This document shows positions 47,884 to 60,900 of a stretch of 64,000 nucleotides of DNA, piece after piece. Position numbers and translations under genes: made by a program. Origin of the DNA: Mallotus nudiflorus (taxonomy: Eukaryota; Streptophyta; Magnoliopsida; Malpighiales; Euphorbiaceae); contig CANTUR010000942.1 in NCBI GenBank assembly GCA_947683625.1, positions 355,501 through 419,500 of the forward strand, written 5' to 3'. The notes under the pieces were generated by a model. The model was not told the origin of the DNA. It saw only the letters and a list, made by a program, of their open reading frames with translations, and made no database searches. Within the stretch, counting starts at the first letter, position 1. The number at the start of each line of letters is the position of its first letter.

Positions 47884-50800
47884 TGTAATATCCCGTACTT
47901 TTTTTTAAAATATTTTTACACTGCACCGGGATATGCAGTGTTAATAATTTTTGTATATTATATGATATTTTTATGAGTTGTTATGTATTTAAAATCTATT
48001 TTAATTATTGTGTATTATTTACAGTGCTTTACGTAAAATTTTTCCGGGACTCGCATTTTCGGGGAAATTTTCACGTAAATAATTTATTATTAATTATTTT
48101 AATATATTTTCGGACTTGCATGAACTCATACGTATTTTTAAAATACTAAATAAAGCCTATGTGTGTAAATATTTATTTAATTAGGGTTTAATATATTACC
48201 CTAATATTTTATTATTTATTTATTAATTTATTGTTATTTAATTATTTTATTTATTATTAAATTATTAAAATATTAAATTATATGTGTGGGTGTGATTTTT
48301 TTTAAATATTTTATTAAAAATTATTTTTTTATTATTTTTTCTTTTTTCTTTTCTTTTTCTTTTCTTTTTCTTTTCTTTCTTTTTCTTTTTCTTTTCCTTT
48401 TTCTTCTTCTTCTTCTCCCGAGCGCCCGACCACCCCTCACCACCGTCTGTCACGCCGATCACCTACCGTCGGTGTGCCTCCTGGCTTGCCACCGCCATTT
48501 CCAGCCGTCCCCCGTCGCCAGCAGCTTCCTTCCCCGGCGCCGACAGCCCTTTTCTTCCATTTTGGCCGAAATTCTTCTCCTCGCCGTCGACGATGATTCC
48601 GGCCACCATTTTTTACACCGCCGGTCTCTTTCTTCTCCTTGAGCTCTGGTGAGTGTGATTCTAGCTTTGGTTTGAGCTTAAATGGTCTAGAATTGCTTAG
48701 TTTTGAATTTTTCCAATTCGGCCATATTAGGATTTTTAATTTTTTGAGCTTTGATTGATTGATTCATAGAAAATCCCTTCACAAATGTTGATCCTAGTAG
48801 CTTAATCTATATGTATGAATTTTTTTGGAATTTTTGGAGATTTTTTGGATTTTTGGGTATTTTTGAATATTTAATATTATTTTCTAATTTTCGGAAATTA
48901 ATATTTAAATTATGAAATTGTGTTTTATGGTTAAATTAGGTGTTAAAATGAATTATAGGAATTTATTTGTAATTTTTATGAATTTCTAAGTATTTATTTT
49001 GAATATTGAAGTTTATGTAAATTTGGGAAATTAGGGTTAATTATGTTTTTAATTGAATTTAATTGGGTAATTGAGTTTCATTATTGATATTATTGATAAA
49101 TATGTTGAAAAAATTAATTTTGGATAATTGTATAATTTTTGGTGAATTTTTGAAGTAATTATAGTATATTTATATATATAGGGGTATTTTGGTAATTTTA
49201 CCCTAAATTGGCTAAAAATGTAATTTAATTGGTTTTAATAGTTATTTAAGGTATAAAAATGATTTCTACAAATTATTTGGTATTTTTAACTAATTAAAAC
49301 TATTTTCATGAATTATTTTCAATTATATATATAATATACGATTTTTCTAATAAAATGAGCTTTATCGGTTTTTATTGTGTTTAAAGGTTAATTATGTAAT
49401 TTCTATGTATAAAATGTACTTTTAGGTTTTAAGGGTATTTTTGGTATTATCATAATTATTCTGTGTTTGTGGACCCCGGTCGGTAGATTATAGTCTGGAG
49501 TCCGACCGAGGGGTTATGAATGAGATGTGGTGTGTAGTTTTTCGAAGTGTATTTCCTTGCAGGGTCGGCTCTACTCTTTTGAGTAGAGGGATGTCCATTT
49601 TACAGGGGAGGTTCTACCGAATTTTCGATAGAATTCTTGTAAAACGTGATATCCGATCGAACCCTGATATCAATTCTGTGTTTAATACTCTAGATCGAAT
49701 TCTAGGATTCCTGTTAGGTTTATTCTGATGTCTATTATTTATTGCTTGTTTAGTTGTGCCGAGACCAAGGGCTAGTGGACCAGGCCCATCGGACCCGTCT
49801 CGTGGAGCGCACTAGGGTGAGTTACTATACTATATATATATGCTTTAGGATGCATGATTTAGAAATATACGTTTTATTTTGATTAAAATGCATAAATAAT
49901 GTGATTTGTATTTAAGTATATTTTTGGTATATTTTTGGTATATAATAAATTGTATACATGTTTTATTAATAAATCATATTTAAAATGTTTTTAAATATAT
50001 TTTTAGCTTAATATGTAAACTGATTGAATTCATTTGACATATATATACTCGAAATATACCTGGTTTACTTTTGGTATATTTCTAGTATATATATGGTTTA
50101 TGTTGATATTTTATTGAACTTCATGCATCATTTATTTTTGTGAATGAATGTTTTATGTTTATTAATGAAGGAGATCAATAGAACGTGCTACCTATTGGGC
50201 AGCACTAGGACCGAGTACGTACCGGTACGCCTATAGTTTTTAGGCTATATTACTAACCATTTGTGGATATTGATTGATTATGATTATTTGATGTGTGAGA
50301 TGTGATTTGGGTGTGATTGCTGGAGCTCGATTGACCAAGTGTCTCGGGGCCAATCACATTGGCAGTCAGACTACTGGAGCTCGGTTGACTTAGTGTCTCG
50401 GGGCCAGTCTACTGTCTAAATGGATTAAGTGGATATATTTGGATTAAGCGAGCCTGTATGGCTAGAGTGTTTTCTAACACTGTTTTCGTGGTTGCGATAT
50501 CATAGGGTTCCATTTGATCCTTCATAAAAGATGATTTTCAATAAAATATATATAAAATGATTTTATTGCATCTATGTGTAATTGCTTGTATATATACATA
50601 TTAGATATATACTATTGACTGTATGCATTGTCATTTAGTGTATATGTATATATATTATAGTAATTCACTCAGTGAGGTCTAACTCCCCTCCGTTGATTAT
50701 TTTTCAGGAGAGTCAACATCTTCAGACCTCAGTAGCAGGCCTGTACGCCGGATTTCTTCCGCCCCGGCTTCTTTGTGTAAACTGCTTACTTGAGTCTTGA

Positions 50801-51120
50801 GTTTACTTTATCTAGACACTGCAGTAGTTGTAAATTAATTGTGAGATATTATGTATTTTATTTATGCGAGATGCATTTTAAGAATTTGAATTGGATTGTA
50901 TTAAAGAGATTTTATATATGTGATGAGTTGAGATTTAAATTAAATCTAGTTAATGGAAATGTTATTATTATATTTATGATTTTTATTTCCGCTGCAAATT
51001 TGATAGTGTTATTATTACTATTGCATATTTTATTTTATTTTTAGGCTTGCTACGGGTTCCGGATTCGAAAGAATTCCTATTCCCTAGCACCGGTCATGGC
51101 CCCTGTTTTGGGTCGTGACA
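47884..51120 (+). repeat. Chromovirus 3' LTR
   Basis: Near-identical to 39634-42884. The polypyrimidine tract (48332-48419) has only about five TTC units where the 5' LTR has eleven. Confidence 0.94.
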
Positions 51121-51125
51121 CTTTA
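51121..51125. repeat. Target-site duplication of the chromovirus (right copy)
   Basis: CTTTA, identical to 39629-39633. Confidence 0.92.
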
Positions 51126-52280
51126 TCTATGGAATAGTCATGTTGAGCTTTATATTATATTTCATTAGATCCTTTATATCATTTAATGTCATGGCAGAAA
51201 TGTACTTGTATATGTGCAAGTAATTCAAAAACAACCACTTTGTTGTCACTTTTTTATTCTTATTTATAAATGGACAATTATGCTCATCCAATAGGGTCTT
51301 GATCTTATATACATTAGTTACATTGTCTCTAATTGCATAAATGTTCCAAGATATGATCCCCTCACATATTTTGCCTTTATTTGTGTCTCAATTATCCTAA
51401 CTAAATGAATCTCTTACTGGCACTAAATTGACTCTCTTATACAAGCTTCTTTGAACTCTTTTAGACCTCCGAATTTCATAGATAAAGAAAATTTAATCTT
51501 TTCAACCTTTATATTAAATGCAAACCACTTGATTTTCTTTCTTACTGTATGGTTATCATCAGACCCATATATGCTAATGCAGCTCCATTCTTCCTATATA
51601 TCAAAGTCCTCAACTGGATATGCTTCTCATTCAACATTAAATAGGGTAAATTTACTTGGTACATCTCTAGCTTTTTTTTTTTAGCTTATTTCTTACACCT
51701 CTTCCCAAGATCTAGGAGTTTATTTGGACTGCCTATCTTCTTAAGCATTTCCAACTTTGTTTTTTGTTCTTGAAAAACTCTTTCAAAGCTCTTTTAGCAT
51801 TTGGCAAATCATCATCATCATCATTATCTGATAGCCATTCATAATTAACTAATACTGATTTCTCATCTTGTCCACTTAAATCTTCAATATTTTTATTATC
51901 ATCACTTATTGACCTTCCATCATTTGCATCACCTAAATCAGTTGCAATTTCACACTCTTGCACCTATCTTGCTTCTATAACTTGATTTTACAGGCCTTTT
52001 TATTCCCATCTTAGCACATCTCTTAAGATATTGCCCGAGATATCATCTAAAATGAGCTCATCCACCTGCACATTATTTAAATTCCCTATTATTGTATTTA
52101 TTTCTTCTGGTAGAGATGGTTGAGTAGGTATACCATTAGTAGCTTTAACTTCAACATTTACTCCTTTACTTATCTCCTCAATGAACTTCTGCTTAATTAT
52201 ATATTTAGGAGACAGTATATACCAACATTTGCTCTTTATTGTAAGGTTATTAAAACTATTTTTGTTTAATCATAGCTTCT
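51126..52280 (-). pseudogene. MULE transposase, N-terminal part (broken)
   Basis: Minus-strand reading from 52280. An acidic stretch at 51733-51963 ('DNDDDDDLPNAKRALKEF') is followed by 'MKFGGLKEFKEACIRES' near 51450 and 'TKWLFLNYLHIYKYISAMT' near 51200, matching the MuDR N-terminal domain and the start of the transposase. It runs into the CTTTA site and continues at 39628. Frameshifts and stops are present. Confidence 0.78.
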
Positions 52281-52304
52281 AATTATGCCATTTATTGAAC
52301 CACA

Positions 52305-52315
52305 CTCTGATACCA
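52305..52315 (-). other. Primer binding site of a minus-strand gypsy element
   Basis: The minus strand reads TGGTATCAGAG, four bases after the LTR end CATGACA. This shows that the LTR to its right is a 5' LTR and not a solo LTR. The element body that should follow is replaced by MULE sequence. Confidence 0.78.
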
Positions 52316-52319
52316 ACTT

Positions 52320-52513
52320 TGTCATGAGCCGAGCCCAGGGCACGTGACTGACACTAGGGATTGGGAAAGCATAAAGCTACCAAATCTCGTAGTAAGCCTT
52401 AAAAGAAAAAAAATACAAAATATATAAACTTTGAAACCTTACAATAAATAATTAAATCACAATGCACATTATCAAACTTATTTTTCTCCATATAATTTAA
52501 ACCATAATATCAT
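52320..52513 (-). repeat. Minus-strand Tekay-type 5' LTR, inner end
   Basis: Reads TGTCATGAGCC on the plus strand, the inverse of the GTGACA end of the family. It continues at 55918-58823 after the solo LTR. Confidence 0.8.
52509..52513. repeat. Target-site duplication of the second solo LTR (left copy)
   Basis: ATCAT directly before TGTAACGACC. It is repeated at 55913-55917. Confidence 0.88.
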
Positions 52514-52802
52514 TGTAACGACCTATATTTTTAAAATTATTTTATTTTAAAACAGGATATGCAGTGTTAATAAAATTTAAAGTTATATTTGATTATTTGA
52601 TTATTTTGTGGTTAATATTTAATATTTTATGTTTAATTATAATTTTCTACGTAAATGTTTATATCGAAACTTATTATTTTAGACAAGTAATTTACGTTAT
52701 TTATATTTATTATTTTGGATAATATTATTTTAATAATATTTAATTTAGTGCATTATTATTTTAATATTATTATTATTTTTAATAAATTACATTATTTGTA
52801 TT

Positions 52803-52804
<2 letters not shown>

Positions 52805-52867
<63 letters not shown>

Positions 52868-52868
52868 T
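52805..52868. repeat. (TA)n(TG)n microsatellite
   Basis: About 25 TA units followed by seven TG units, within the solo LTR. Confidence 0.95.
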
Positions 52869-53407
52869 ATATAAATGTGGTCTACATTTAAGTTATATAT
52901 TATATTATTATTAAATAAAGTGTTATTAAACTATATAATATAATATTATATACATATAATACATTCACATAACCAAAACATAAACACACACACATATTCC
53001 TTCCTCCCCCAAACCAACCTGAGCCCCTCCACCTGTCACCGTTGGTTTCCCTACCGTCGGTGTGCCTCCCCCTCCTCCAGCCAGTCACCGCCTTCTTCTC
53101 TAGCCTTCTCGTTATCGCCTGCACGTCGAACATCGCCTAAGTAGCAGAAAAACGGTAACAGCAACAGATTGAACTCACCTGTATTCCTCCTTCGTTTAGC
53201 CACCTTTTTTTACCTTTTTCAGTGTCCTTTAGCTCCTCAAGCTTCAGTGAACTCGATCCTAGCTTTGGTTTGAGCTCTAATCCACCCATTTTTGCATTTT
53301 CTTGAATTTTTTAGTTTTAAGCATTAGGGTTTCACAATTTTTTTTAAGTTGATTTCGTTTGATTCAATCAATCCTTCTTAACAAATGTTGTTCCTGGAAG
53401 CTCAATC

Positions 53408-53410
<3 letters not shown>

Positions 53411-53489
<79 letters not shown>
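53411..53489. repeat. (AT)n microsatellite
   Basis: About 39 uninterrupted AT units, the longest simple repeat in the window, within the solo LTR. Confidence 0.95.
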
Positions 53490-53491
<2 letters not shown>

Positions 53492-55912
53492 GAATTTATT
53501 TTGATTTTTGTAAATTTTTGAACATTTTATTATTATTTTATTAGTTTTTGTAACTTAATTAAATAAATTATGAATTTGTGATTGTTGGTGTTATTATTAA
53601 TTATTATTAATTTTAGAGTTGAGTTTATAATTTTTGTGATTTTTATGTAATTTTTATAATTATTTTAAGTTTATGTCAATTTTGAAAAATTAGGTTAAAT
53701 ATATATTTTGATAGAAATTATGGGTTAATTATATGTTTTTGTTGATAATAATAAGATATATGTTGAGAAAATAATTTTTTGTGTATTTATATAATTTTTA
53801 TTGAATTTTCGAGTATTATTAGTATATCATGTGTATTTTTTAATATTAGGGTTAATTGTGTAATTTGGTGATAATTTTAGTTAAATATTATGTTTAATTG
53901 GTTTTAATATTATTTGAGGTATAAAAATGATTTTTACAAATTATTTACTATTTTTAATTAATTAATACTAATTTTTGAAAATTATTTTTAAATAATATAT
54001 TATATACTATTGTTGTAATAAAATGGATTTTTAGTAATTTTTAAAATGTATTTGGATTAATTAAGCTATTTGGATTAGTAAAGTGAGTTTTTATTAAATT
54101 ATATTGAATTATCAAGAAATTTTTATTTTAATAATATTATATTATTATTTAGGGTTTTTAAGTAATTATTGGAAAAATAATTATTTTTGGTGTTTTAATG
54201 TTAAATATACTATATTTTGATATTTTGAGGGTATTTATGTTAATTATTGATTTTTAATATATTTTATTATATTATTTGAATTTTGGTGAATTGTGGACCT
54301 CGATTGGAGAATTTTGTAGTTCGGGATCTCAACCAAAGGTTGTGTGGATTTCTATATTCGAAGTGTATTTTTCTTGCAGGACTGACTCTACTTTTTAGTA
54401 GAGAGATGTCCATTTTACAGAGGAGGTTCTGCCGAATTTTTGGTAGAACTCTCGTAAAACGTGACATCGGGTCTAATTCTAATTATGTATTTGTTTGTAT
54501 TTTTTAATCCTAGATCGAGTCTCTAGAAGTTAAGTTAGATGCATTCTGATTTCGTGATCACTTTTATTGTTTAGTTACGGAGAGACCGAGGCCTAACGGA
54601 CCAGGCCTGTCGGACCAATCTCGATGAGCGTATCCCTGTGAGTTGTTATTCTATATATACATTGCAATTAGGTTGCATGTTTTAGAATTATATGTTTTAA
54701 ATGTATAATTTTGCATAATTGTTTTATTAAATGCTTAAAGTATATTTTAGGTATATTTTTAGTATATTCTTGGTATATTTTGAAATAAATGCATGTTTTA
54801 CTTTTGATTTATACCTAAATTATTTTTAAGTATATTGTTGGTTTATTTTCAGTAAATTTCATGATTTATTTGAATTTATTTTACATATATATACTTGAAA
54901 TATACTTAGTTTATTTTAGGTATATTTCTGGTATATATATGGTTTATTTGATTATTATGAATAACATTATGCATTATTTGTTTATTTGAATGTATGTTTT
55001 ATTTTAAATGAAGGATATCAATAGAACGTGTTTCCTAGTGGGTAGCACTAAAACCAAGTACGTACCGGTGAGATAGATTATAAGTTTAAATTACTAACAT
55101 ATTTGAGGATATGATATGATTGATATAATTGAGATTGATGTGATTAAGGGTGTGATTGCTGGAGCTCGGTTAACCAAGTGTCTCAAGGCCAACCACACTA
55201 ACAGTCAGACTGTTGGAGCTCGATTGACTTAGTGTCTCAGGGCTAGTCTACTGTCCAGTTGGATTAAGTGAATTTATTTAGAATTAAGTGAGCCAATATG
55301 GCTAGAGTGATTTCTATTATTAATTGAGGTTGCGATCATTTAGGGTTCTATTTGATCCTTCAAAACTTATATTTTTCAGTATCATGAAATAAAGTGATTT
55401 TCAGCATCTATGTGTACATGCCTGTATATATATTTATTATATACATATGATTGTTTGCATTTGACATATATATTATAACAATTCACTCAGTGAGGTCTGA
55501 CTCCCCTCAGTTGATATTTTTACATAAGAGTCTTCTTCTTCAAACCTCAGTAGTAGGCCTATCAGCCGAATTTCTTCTGCCCCGGCCCTATTATGTAATT
55601 TATCTACTTAATTATTTTATATTGTACTCTACTAAACTACAGCAGTTATAATTTGTATCAATAGTGGATTTTATTTTTATTTTTGATGTATAAGATTTTA
55701 ATTCAGATGTTTAATCTGAATATTGTATTAATTCATTTCATGATATGAAGAAGTTTTATTTTATCATATTAAATTGAAATTTTAATTATGGTATATTTAT
55801 TTTATTATATTTATTGTATGTTTTTATTCTTTTAAGGCTTGCTACGGGTTCCGGATTCGAAAGAATTCTCGTTCCTTAGCGTCGGTCATGACCCCCGGTT
55901 TGGGTCGTGACA

Positions 55913-55917
55913 ATCAT
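55913..55917. repeat. Target-site duplication of the second solo LTR (right copy)
   Basis: ATCAT, identical to 52509-52513. Confidence 0.88.
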
Positions 55918-58666
55918 AGTGCATAAAATAAATAAACTTTAGTTATACAAATAATATCTCAATACACAATATTATAAATACATGATATTCCCAAATAAAA
56001 TATACAGTTATATAGTTTTTCTCTACTGCAGTACACGAAAATAAATTTAACACAATTAAGTAGACCTACGTAGAATAGCCAGTGAATAAACTAACATTGC
56101 GAAGAAAAGTAGGCCTAATAGAAAAGTCTCAAACTCCTAAAAAAATTAAATTGAGGGGAGTTAGACCTCACTGAGTAAGTTAATAAAAGATTTATATGGT
56201 TTGAAAACCTTTTTAAAAACCATATATATATATATATATAGTTTTTGAAAAATCTTGATAGAATCCTAAACTCAATTTTAAATGGCCAACTGGGCCCACT
56301 TAATCCAAATAGATTGTCGGTCCCCGAGAGCAAAGGCATCAACTAAGGCACCAAGTCCCAGTCTTCCACTTAATCCAAACACATGGCACTAGCGGTCCTT
56401 AAGAGCTAAGGCATCCACCGAGGCACCAATCTCAGTCCATTATTAACTTTCCACATCACTGGCGATCCCCGAGAGCAGAGGCTTCCACCGACGCACCTGT
56501 CCCAGTTTATAACCGCAAACCATACATATTTTGGATCTATCTCTCAATCTCCACCATGTGCACGCGGTCATGGTGAAACCCACTAGGTAGCCTGTTCTAC
56601 CAAAATTCCTCAAAACTAGTTTTTAAATAAACAAATACATTGCAATGAAATTCTCGATAACAATATTTATTTTAAATCGATAATGCAAATAATACTAAAA
56701 TATGAGCGCACACAATTTTTAAAGAAAACATACACACATATCAATTTATTAACTTACAGGATGAGCAAGATAACTGATGACCTCGCGTCTGCCTTGATCC
56801 AGAAGCTCCTGCTTCGGTACTCTCTAAAAATAACATATTCATTTTTAAAATCATACGTATGGAATAAGAAGGGAAATTAATAAAATTATGAGACTCTAGA
56901 ATGACTCGGAAAAAAAACCGGATAAGACTCGATAGATTGGAATACCCTAATTTTGCGCTAGGAAATTACAGAAGATGTCACATTTTACAAGAAAATCTAC
57001 CAAAATTTTGGCAGAGTCTCTGTTGTAAAATGGACATCTCTCTAGCGTAGGTAGAGCCATTCTTGCATAGAAAAATGCACTTCTAGCATTCATACTCAAC
57101 CATACTCGGATCGACTCTCTAATACTGCATTTAGCCCAATCGAGTTCACAACCCAACCAAACAACACAACTTAATTCTAATTAATAAAATTCATATTTAA
57201 TTGCATAAATATTTTAATTATATAATAAAATTAGTTTAAAACCCATTTTATTACCAAAATAATATATAATATATTATTTGAAAATAATTTTCGAAAATTA
57301 GTATGAATTAGTTAAAAATTAATTAATAATTTGTAAAAATTATTTTAATTCTTAAATATTATTAAAACAAACTAAAATATATTATTTAGCTATAATTATC
57401 ATAAAATTACGTATTTACCCCTATAATACAAAAATATACATAATATACTATTATTACTCAAAAATTCTATAAAAATTATACAAAGGCATAAAAATTATTT
57501 TGTCAACTTATATATTATTAATATTAACTAAAATACATATTTAAACCATTATTTCAACAAAAATCCAACTCTAACCTAATTATTCAATTTTGACATAAAC
57601 TATAAAAATTCATAAAAATTATATAATATTCTCAAAAATTAATTTCTCAACACTAAAATTAAAAAAATATATATAATGTCACTAAATTAACCAAATTTTA
57701 TAATTTAATAAATTAATTTACGAAAATTAATAAAATAATAATAAAATATTCAAAAATTCACAAAAATAAAAATAAAAATAAATTCCAAAAATCATACAAA
57801 AATTCATAGAGCTAGATTAAGCTACTAGGAATCACATTTGTAAAGGAAGTTTGCAAGATTCAAGCTAAATCAAGCTAAAAAAAAATTTTGAAACCCTAGA
57901 ACTCAAAAACTAAAAATCAACAAAAACTCAATCAAGTGGAGATTAAAGTTTAAACTAAATTTGAATTAGTGCTCACCAGTGCAAGAGGAAGAGAAAGACA
58001 CCGGGAACGCATGAAACGGTGACCAGAAATGGAGGTTGCCGAATTCTATGGAAGTTTCGACTTCTCTTCAAAAATGGACATTGTCAACGCCGGGGAAGGG
58101 AAGATGGCAAGGAGAGGGAGAAGACAACGGAGGATGCTGGCAGTTCGGCAAAAGGTTGAGAGGCACAATAAGGGTGGTGGTTCGGCTTGAGCGACAGGAA
58201 GAGAAGGTGAGGATGATATGTTTCTGTGTTTGTGTTTGTTGTTTTGTAAGTTTATATATAATATACATATATTATAATAATATAATAGAGTTACATGTAT
58301 AAATCTCCACAACACACACGCATACTACATACATATATATACACACACACATATATATATACATGCACATACTAACAATAATATACACACTACATTCACA
58401 TAAAATACACATATAAATAATATAAAAACCCTAATTAATTATATATTACATTAATACATACAATAGCCTTGAAAAATAATAATGATAATAATAAATTAAA
58501 TAATATTTATAAAATAATTAAATAATATTTAATAATATTAAAAATTAAGTAAATCAATCAAATAATATAGTACTTGAAATAATATTATTAAAATAACAAC
58601 TTTCAAAATAAGAATAATGATATAAACCTTAATATAAGTTTATTAACTTCTAAAATACATGTTTAC

Positions 58667-58702
<36 letters not shown>

Positions 58703-58823
58703 TATAAAATGTCAATTAATAATCACAACTAATAAAATAATTTAAATATAATTTTTGAATTTATTAATATTGCATATCTTATTTTAAAATAAATTAATTT
58801 TAAAAAAAACTAAGGTTGTTACA
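55918..58823 (-). repeat. Minus-strand Tekay-type 5' LTR, main part
   Basis: Ends aggttgttaca, the inverse of TGTAACAACC. With 52320-52513 it totals 3,100 bases. It carries inverted versions of family blocks: 'ctgtaatgg..catctctct' type sequence at 57020-57040, 'gggagttagacctcactgag' at 56157, and three copies of a 'ccccgagagc..aaggcatc' module at 56320-56510. It also has (TA)n runs at 56222-56240 and 58670-58699. Confidence 0.82.
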
Positions 58824-59939
58824 CTTGAATATGTTGAGAGCAGAAACTCATAAATTTGAATCTCATTTCCTTGATAACCTCATTGGTAAACTCATTATCC
58901 ATGCCTTCAGAATACCGTAGTTTGTTTACATTCGATTTAGTGGTGACGCAATTCTTAACTGATTTATAGGTGATGACAAGGATTATTTTGAGAGGTCCCC
59001 AATAAATTTGATAGATTCTATTTCAAGGATTAGAAGATAAGGTAAATGATGTTTATTTCACTTTATATTCTTCATGCTGTAAAATGATGATTAAGGGTGC
59101 TAATGAGGCAGGCATCAAGAACAGGAAATGTATTGCTAAAGTTGTTAGATTGTTGGTGAATGTTGTATGCATTCAAGCAGCGATAATCTGTCATAACAGA
59201 TTAAAAATCTGTAAATTAAGGACTTGGGTTAGCTTTGTTTATGGGTTAGCAAATCCAGTGGTATCGCTTCTCTCATCTGCTATAACACTGAGACATCTAC
59301 AGTTCCCATCATTTGCCGATCGATTGGAAACTGCGGTGAAACGGGTATTTTCAGAAAGGGCGAGCACCGTACAAAGGATGTAAGAGGAGACAGCAGCATC
59401 CAAGAGGTTGTTGATGTAGTCATTGCGGCTCTAGACTGATCGGGTAGATACTCCTTTAGCTGCTGATCTTAGTAGACATTTACCGATTCAACATGGAAGT
59501 TCAATTTTCCCATATTCTTTATTTGCTACTTGATTTCCAACAATTTTCATTTATCAGCTGTCACTACTAAATTTGCCTATTTTCCTATTTTTTATTTAAA
59601 TAACCTCAAGTGGAGATGATAAAATGCCATTAATCTGAATTAAAAATACATGTATAGGGAAGATTTCAATTTCTTTGTTTGCTGCAAGTCCATCTTTCAT
59701 TTGAATTTTTTAAGTCAATCGTGGTGCAATATTCGAAGAAAGTAAAATCTTGAATATTGTTTTGCTTGAAATGTTGCCTTTTCTTAGACCCTGTGTTATG
59801 TGAAGAGTTCTTATGTATGGAGATGTTCGGTGCACATGCATTTTGTTTTAACTTGAAGTAGATGCAATTCTATTGATTCTATTGATATTTCGTTAGTTCT
59901 ACAGATTTCATGCTGAATTTACACTGATTTATTATGTAG
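58824..59939 (+). other. Intergenic DNA with an unrecognised coding-like block
   Basis: Outside the nest. An ORF at 59084-59383 (99 codons, MMIKGANEAG...) is followed in frame by further open stretches ('EETAASKRLLM', 'DTPLAADLSRHLPIQHGS') to about 59530, with stops between. Base composition is less AT-rich here than around it. I do not recognise a family. It may be a decayed gene fragment. Confidence 0.3.
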
Positions 59940-60900
59940 TTTATAATTTTAATTTTTAAAAATTTTTGGTGAATAAAAATTAAATTAATTAAAATTTTAC
60001 TAATTTTTGTTACACAATAAGCTTAAAAAATAATAAAAATAATACTTTAAAATAGTTTTTTTTTCCTTAATATTATTCATATATGATACAATAAAAATAG
60101 TATATTATCTTAATAGTATAAATATATGAAACTCAAAACAGTATCTCAAACTCATAAATATAGTATATTATATGAATATTATATGTATCTAAAACTTCAA
60201 AATTGCATCTAATACTAATATATATATATATATTATCTGACTAGTGCATTAATCAACTGATAGATTAAATTAGTTTAATTTGATACTATTATTTCAACTA
60301 TTTTTAATTAATAATGTAATGTTGGGAGAACAAATTTGGTGAAGATATTTCATCTCTTTTTTTTTAAAAAAAAATCAAAAGCTCTCATTCCTCGCACAAA
60401 TTAAGAGCAGGTTTTGTGGCTATTAATTACTATCTCTAAAATTTTTAATATTTGGGATCAGTGTATTATTATTTGAAAATAAGAAGTTATATTTGTTCAA
60501 AAAAATTTGGGTCTATATTGTCCAATTATGTTAAAAATTAACAAAAATTATTAATTAAAATTTTTGTTACACAACAAGCTTAAAAAATAATAAGAATGTT
60601 ACTTAAAAATAGTATATTTTCTTAATATTATTCGTATATTATACATTTGAAATAATATATTATTTTAATATTATAAGTATATAAAATTTAAAACATTATC
60701 TCAAACTCATAAATATCTGAATATTATATGTATGTGAAACTTCAAAATCGTATTCGATACTAAAAATGATATATTATCTGAATATTATTCAAATATTTCC
60801 CCTCCAACTCAAAGTATATATTCTAAATATTATTCATACTTAAAACTCAAAATAGTATCTGAAACTCAAAATAGTATTTGAAACTCAAAAAAGTATTTGA
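59940..60900. repeat. Imperfect direct repeat in AT-rich DNA
   Basis: The segments 59985-60210 and 60550-60760 run parallel. Both contain 'ttgttacacaa.aagcttaaaaaataata', later 'tatctcaaactcataaata' and then 'gaatattatatgtat.tgaaacttcaaaat'. An old tandem or segmental duplication is likely. Short 'actcaaaatagtat' repeats follow at 60838-60890. Confidence 0.7.

Larger units (their letters stand above)
39634..51120 (+). mobile_element. Complete Tekay-type chromovirus (Ty3/gypsy)
   Basis: LTRs of 3,251 (39634-42884) and 3,237 bases (47884-51120) start TGTAATATCCC and end GTGACA, flanked by CTTTA. Between them are an initiator tRNA-Met primer site, gag with zinc knuckle, protease, reverse transcriptase, RNase H, integrase and a C-terminal chromodomain, then a polypurine tract. 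The long LTRs, the tRNA-Met site and the chromodomain fit the Tekay/Del lineage. The two LTRs differ by few substitutions and small indels, so the insertion is the youngest-looking in the right nest. Gag-pol is nonetheless broken. Confidence 0.94.
37400..52300 (-). mobile_element. MULE (Mutator-like) DNA transposon remnant, split by a chromovirus
   Basis: Transposase sequence lies at 51126-52280 (N-terminal side) and 37400-39628 (catalytic and C-terminal side) on the minus strand, with the chromovirus 39634-51120 inserted between them. Terminal inverted repeats and the 9-base duplication expected for MULEs were not found by eye, so the limits are those of the coding sequence. Confidence 0.75.
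52514..55912 (+). repeat. Solo LTR of a Tekay-type family
   Basis: 3,399 bases from TGTAACGACC to GTGACA with ATCAT on both sides and no internal region. It shares blocks with the chromovirus LTR ('agagatgtccattttacag' at 54401, 'gctggagctcggttaacc' at 55158, 'cactcagtgaggtctgactcccctc' at 55483) but is clearly diverged. Long TA microsatellites at 52805-52855 (followed by TG repeats to 52868) and 53411-53489 add to its length. Confidence 0.9.

Noticed and set aside
53359..53544. ORF with a long Tyr-Ile repeat
   Set aside because: It is the translation of an (AT)n microsatellite inside a solo LTR.
58036..58315. ORFs on both strands near 58036-58315
   Set aside because: They are shadows in the GC-rich part of the minus-strand LTR, matching the GC-rich stretch of the related LTRs.
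52315..58828. The minus-strand LTR as a solo LTR
   Set aside because: The five bases on its two sides (aactt and cttga) do not match, and a primer binding site lies at its inner end, so it is a 5' LTR.
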